From: Lachnospiraceae bacterium UBA4381 | Lineage (GTDB): Bacteria > Bacillota > Clostridia > Lachnospirales > Lachnospiraceae | Length of the DNA stretch: 8,720 nucleotides | Reading direction: 5' to 3' | NCBI GenBank assembly: GCA_002391105.1 | Contig: DGRT01000090.1 | Span: forward strand, 14,349-23,068 | Shown: piece after piece, positions 5,989-8,720 of the stretch | Layout of the letters: each line of letters starts with the position of its first letter | How positions within the stretch are numbered: the first letter of the stretch is position 1 | The notes under the pieces: model-generated | What the model was told of the DNA's origin: nothing | The model's database searches: none | The model's input: only the letters and a program-made list of their open reading frames with translations | Position numbers and translations under genes: made by a program

Positions 5989-6561
5989 ATGGATAAGACA
6001 GTAGAAATCAGATGGCATGGCCGTGGTGGCCAGGGTGCCAAAACTGCAGCACTACTTTTAGCAGATGTTGCATTTAACACCGGAATGTATGTTCAGGGAT
6101 TTCCTGAATATGGTCCGGAAAGAATGGGAGCTCCTATTACGGCTTATAACCGTATTAGCGAGAAGGAGATCAGGAATCATTCATTTATTTATAATCCTGA
6201 TTATGTAGTAGTTGTTGATGAGACTCTTATTCACAGCGTAGATGTAACGGCAGGTCTTAATAAGGATGGAGCTATAGTTATAAACACAGCCAGACCAAAG
6301 GAAGAAATCATTCCTATGCTGGGTGGCTATGAAGGCGATGTATATACTGTAGATGCCCGTACTATTTCTATGGAAACACTTGGAAAGTATTTCCCTAATT
6401 CACCTATGCTTGCTGCTATAGTAAAGGTTTCAGGCATTATGTCCAAGCAGGATTTTCTGGAGCAGATGAGAGGCTCATATCAGCATAAGTTTGCTAAGAA
6501 GCCTGAGGTTATAGATGGAAATATGAAGGCTCTGGAAAGAGCATTTGAGGAGGTACGGTAA
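5989..6561 (+). CDS. porC: 2-oxoacid (probably pyruvate):ferredoxin oxidoreductase, gamma subunit
   Basis: A 190-residue cytoplasmic protein of usual length for a separate gamma subunit. Family signatures: IRWHGRGGQGAKTAA at the N-terminus (GRGGQG 11-16), FPEYGPERMGAPITAYNRIS (38-57), the VVVVDETL strand (73-80) and the GAIVINTARP stretch (94-103). Gamma subunits belong to the core of the TPP-dependent enzyme that turns a 2-oxoacid plus CoA into acyl-CoA, CO2 and reduced ferredoxin. It is the first gene of porC-porD-porA-porB. AAGGAG (5977-5982) precedes the ATG by 6 nt. The stop overlaps the porD start (TAATG). Substrate is inferred: pyruvate is most likely, but 2-oxoisovalerate enzymes have the same subunit set. 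Confidence 0.92.
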   Translation: MDKTVEIRWHGRGGQGAKTAALLLADVAFNTGMYVQGFPEYGPERMGAPITAYNRISEKEIRNHSFIYNPDYVVVVDETLIHSVDVTAGLNKDGAIVINTARPKEEIIPMLGGYEGDVYTVDARTISMETLGKYFPNSPMLAAIVKVSGIMSKQDFLEQMRGSYQHKFAKKPEVIDGNMKALERAFEEVR

Positions 6562-6875
6562 TGGCAAATAAGGTTAGAACAGATATTACAAAGCTTACTG
6601 AAACAGCTCCTTATCAGGATATTACTCCGGGTAATGTGATATATGGCGGTGGTGGTGCTGCCAGCTTTAATACAGGAGAGTGGAGAACTAAGACTCCGGT
6701 TATTGACTGGGATAAATGTGTACAGTGTCTTCTCTGTGCACCTATGTGTCCTGATTCCTCTATTCCTGTAGTTGATGGAAAGAGACAGGATTTTGATCTT
6801 GATCATTGTAAGGGCTGCGGTATATGTGTAGGCTGCTGCTCCTTCGGTGCTATAACAATGAAGGAGGGGCTGTAA
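6561..6875 (+). CDS. porD: 2-oxoacid:ferredoxin oxidoreductase, delta subunit (2x[4Fe-4S] ferredoxin type)
   Basis: A 104-residue iron-sulfur subunit that carries electrons from the catalytic core towards ferredoxin. Cluster 1 ligands: C53, C56, C59, C63, followed by P64. Cluster 2 ligands: C83, C86, C89, C93, followed by S94 rather than the usual Pro, with an extra adjacent C92. The N-terminal 50 residues, including a GGGGAAS stretch (29-35) and the TKTPVIDWDKC lead-in, fit PorD. Its ATG shares one base with the porC stop. The ribosome site GAGGAGG (6547-6553) lies inside porC, a typical coupled arrangement that keeps the subunits equimolar. Confidence 0.93.
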   Translation: MANKVRTDITKLTETAPYQDITPGNVIYGGGGAASFNTGEWRTKTPVIDWDKCVQCLLCAPMCPDSSIPVVDGKRQDFDLDHCKGCGICVGCCSFGAITMKEGL

Positions 6876-6876
6876 G

Positions 6877-8316
6877 ATGGGTAACGATAAGAAGAATATG
6901 AATAATCCTGAGGCTACTGCAAAGTCAGCTATTCAGGCGGTAAATATGAATCAGACCTCTAAGGTTGAAAGTCCTTATGAGACAGAATACCAGGAGGCTA
7001 AGAAACAGCAGGCTGCAAGTGGTGTAAAGGGAACAGCCATAAAGAAGAGAGACAGAATGTCAGGAAATGAAGCGGTTGCACTTGCTATAAAGCAGGTAAA
7101 TCCGGATGTAATGCCTGCATTTCCAATCACACCTTCTACAGAGCTTCCGCAGATGGTTTCTACATATATTTCAAATGGTGAGATAGATACAGAGTTTATC
7201 CCTGTAGAATCAGAGCATAGCTCCATGAGTGCTGCCATCGGTGCATCTGCTGCCGGAGCAAGAGCACTTACAGCTACTTCATCTGCAGGTCTTGCTTTCA
7301 TGTGGGAGGAGCTTTACATAGCTGCATCAGACAGACTTCCACTGGTTCTCTGTCTTGTTAACAGAACACTTACCGGTCCTCTTAATATCAACTGTGACCA
7401 TTCAGACAGTATGGGAGCAAGAGACAGCGGATGGCTTCAGGTATATGCAGAGACTAATGAAGAAGCCTATGATAACTTCATCATGGCTTACCGTGTAACA
7501 GAGCATCCGGATGTAATGCTTCCTATGATGGTCTGCTATGATGGATTTATAACAAGCCATGCGGTTATGAATATAGAAACTATAGATACGGATTCAGTAA
7601 GGAGATTTGTAGGAGAGTATAATCCTGAGAATTTCCTTCTCAATAAGGATATGCCTATGGCTGCAGGTCCTTACGCTAACTCTCCGTTCTATATGGAGAC
7701 TAAGTTTAATCAGCGTGCAGGAATGAAGAATGCCAAGAAGGTAATCATGGATGTCTGCGCTGAGTACGAACAGCTTACAGGACGTAAGTACGGACTTATC
7801 GAAGAGTATCGTATGGAAGATGCCAAGTATGCTATCGTTATCATGGGCTCTGCTGCAGGTCAGACCAAGGACGCAGTAGATAAGCTTCGTGAATATGGTA
7901 TCCATGTTGGTATGATCAAGGTTCGTGTTTTCAGACCATTCCCGGGAGAGGAGCTGGTTGAGGCACTTAAGAACTGTCAGTCGGTTGCTATACTTGACAG
8001 AGCAGAAAGCTTCTCAGGTATGGGAGGTCCTCTTGGATCTGAGCTTAAGGCTGCTATGTATGATGCCGGTCTCAACATTCCAACAGTTAATTATTTCTAT
8101 GGACTTGGCGGACGTGATTACACAGTTATCGAAGCAAGAGATATCTTCAGAGATATTCGAGAGATAGTACGTCGTGGCAAGGAGCCGGTACAGTTTAAGT
8201 ATATCGGTCTTCGTGACAGAGATGCTGATAATTCAAATGAATTCAGGGATTTCGGTGGTGACGATAAGATGGATATTCGTATGTCTGGCGATGGCAAAAA
8301 GCTTTCCGAAGTATAA
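6877..8316 (+). CDS. porA: 2-oxoacid (probably pyruvate):ferredoxin oxidoreductase, alpha subunit
   Basis: A 479-residue catalytic subunit, longer than typical free-standing PorA (about 380-400). The conserved domain begins at MSGNEAVALAI (61-71). FPITPST (82-88), ESEHS (111-115), ATSSAGLAFMWEE (133-145) and NRTLTGPLNIN (162-172) form the TPP/substrate-facing domain; R163 and E113 are the likely counterparts of substrate and cofactor contacts in characterised PFORs. GARDSGW (180-186) and the EYRMEDA/VIMGSAAG stretch (310-328) lead into the C-terminal domain (RVFRPFPGEEL, 350-360; YGLGGRDYT, 408-416). Two oddities: a polar 60-residue N-terminal extension and a charged C-terminal tail after about 440. 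AAGGAGG (6861-6867) lies 9 nt before the ATG, which supports this start; the internal ATG at 7057 has only a poor site. It starts 1 bp after porD. Confidence 0.93.
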   Translation: MGNDKKNMNNPEATAKSAIQAVNMNQTSKVESPYETEYQEAKKQQAASGVKGTAIKKRDRMSGNEAVALAIKQVNPDVMPAFPITPSTELPQMVSTYISNGEIDTEFIPVESEHSSMSAAIGASAAGARALTATSSAGLAFMWEELYIAASDRLPLVLCLVNRTLTGPLNINCDHSDSMGARDSGWLQVYAETNEEAYDNFIMAYRVTEHPDVMLPMMVCYDGFITSHAVMNIETIDTDSVRRFVGEYNPENFLLNKDMPMAAGPYANSPFYMETKFNQRAGMKNAKKVIMDVCAEYEQLTGRKYGLIEEYRMEDAKYAIVIMGSAAGQTKDAVDKLREYGIHVGMIKVRVFRPFPGEELVEALKNCQSVAILDRAESFSGMGGPLGSELKAAMYDAGLNIPTVNYFYGLGGRDYTVIEARDIFRDIREIVRRGKEPVQFKYIGLRDRDADNSNEFRDFGGDDKMDIRMSGDGKKLSEV

Positions 8317-8358
8317 ATGAATGAAGTTGAGTGGAATAAATGCTTTCTGAAGTATAAA
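8301..8358 (+). repeat. Short direct repeat spanning the porA stop and the porA-porB gap
   Basis: GCTTTCCGAAGTATAAA (8301-8317) recurs as GCTTTCTGAAGTATAAA (8342-8358), 16 of 17 bases identical, 41 bp apart. The first copy contains the porA stop codon; the second runs into the porB ribosome site. The bases just before each copy also look alike, which suggests an old local duplication. Confidence 0.75.
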
Positions 8359-8371
8359 AGGAGATGCAAAA

Positions 8372-8720
8372 ATGGCATATAATTTAAAAGAAGTTATGAG
8401 CAAGCCTGACAGACTTACTCCGGGACATAGACTCTGTGCTGGTTGTGGAGCTGCCATCACAGTTAGAACTGTACTTAGAGCTCTTAAGGAAGAGGACAAA
8501 GCTGTTATAGGAAATGCAACCGGCTGTCTGGAGGTTTCCAGTTATCTGTATCCATATACAGCTTATAAGGATAGTTATATTCACAATGCATTTGCCTGTG
8601 CAGGCGCTACACTTTCAGGTGTTGAGACAGCTTATAATGCATTAAAGAAGCGTGGTAAGATAGATGAGGATACAGTCTATAAGTTTATAACCTTTGGTGG
8701 TGACGGCGGTACCTATGATA
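8372..8720 (+). CDS. porB: 2-oxoacid:ferredoxin oxidoreductase, beta subunit (TPP-binding), cut by the window end
   Basis: The first 116 residues of the beta subunit are visible; the frame is still open at the window edge. Signatures: RLCAGCGAAI (20-29) with Fe-S ligands C22 and C25, GNATGCLEVSS (47-57) with C52 as the likely third ligand, HNAFACAGAT (71-80), and FGGDGGTYD (108-116), the start of the Mg-TPP-binding motif. The fourth Cys ligand should lie beyond the window. The subunit binds TPP and the proximal [4Fe-4S] cluster and pairs with PorA to form the active site. The start is supported by AAGGAG (8358-8363), 8 nt before the ATG. The 55-bp gap after porA contains a short direct repeat and no terminator, so it belongs to the same operon. 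Confidence 0.93.
   Translation, partial: MAYNLKEVMSKPDRLTPGHRLCAGCGAAITVRTVLRALKEEDKAVIGNATGCLEVSSYLYPYTAYKDSYIHNAFACAGATLSGVETAYNALKKRGKIDEDTVYKFITFGGDGGTYD

Overview
The window looks like a chromosomal segment of a low-GC anaerobic Firmicute, most likely a gut Lachnospiraceae (Lachnospira, Coprococcus or Butyrivibrio-like). The grounds are AT-rich codon use, strong AAGGAGG ribosome sites, a secreted protein ending in WW/WYPVSQW wall-binding repeats of the kind common in that family, and a four-gene ferredoxin-linked 2-oxoacid oxidoreductase operon. All seven genes are on the + strand. The genus is inferred, not read from a marker gene.

Region 1 (1-2379): a secreted modular surface protein (197-2056) with a signal peptide, InlB-like B-repeat modules, an Ig-like module and C-terminal wall-binding repeats. 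It has an extended -10 promoter upstream and an intrinsic terminator downstream. One copy of a 27-bp palindromic REP-like element lies before it and three copies lie after it, all in the same orientation.

Region 2 (2237-5696): a two-gene unit separated by 1 bp. The first gene is a RecQ-family helicase whose C-terminus is a ComF-like phosphoribosyltransferase (PRTase) domain. The second is a DprA/Smf-type Rossmann protein ending in a low-complexity 12-residue tandem repeat and a QMSIF tail that resembles a sliding-clamp-binding motif. Tight coupling, the non-standard domain set and a closing terminator mark it as a self-contained DNA-processing module. It is the most interesting part of the window and may be a DNA-defence or DNA-uptake/repair system; its function is not shown by the sequence.

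Region 3 (5700-8720): a promoter with both boxes sits directly after the terminator and starts a roughly 250-nt leader containing hairpins. The core-metabolism operon porC-porD-porA-porB (gamma, delta, alpha, beta subunits of pyruvate or related 2-oxoacid:ferredoxin oxidoreductase) follows. porB runs off the window end. The alpha subunit has an unusual N-terminal extension of about 60 residues. The enzyme would convert 2-oxoacid plus CoA to acyl-CoA, CO2 and reduced ferredoxin.
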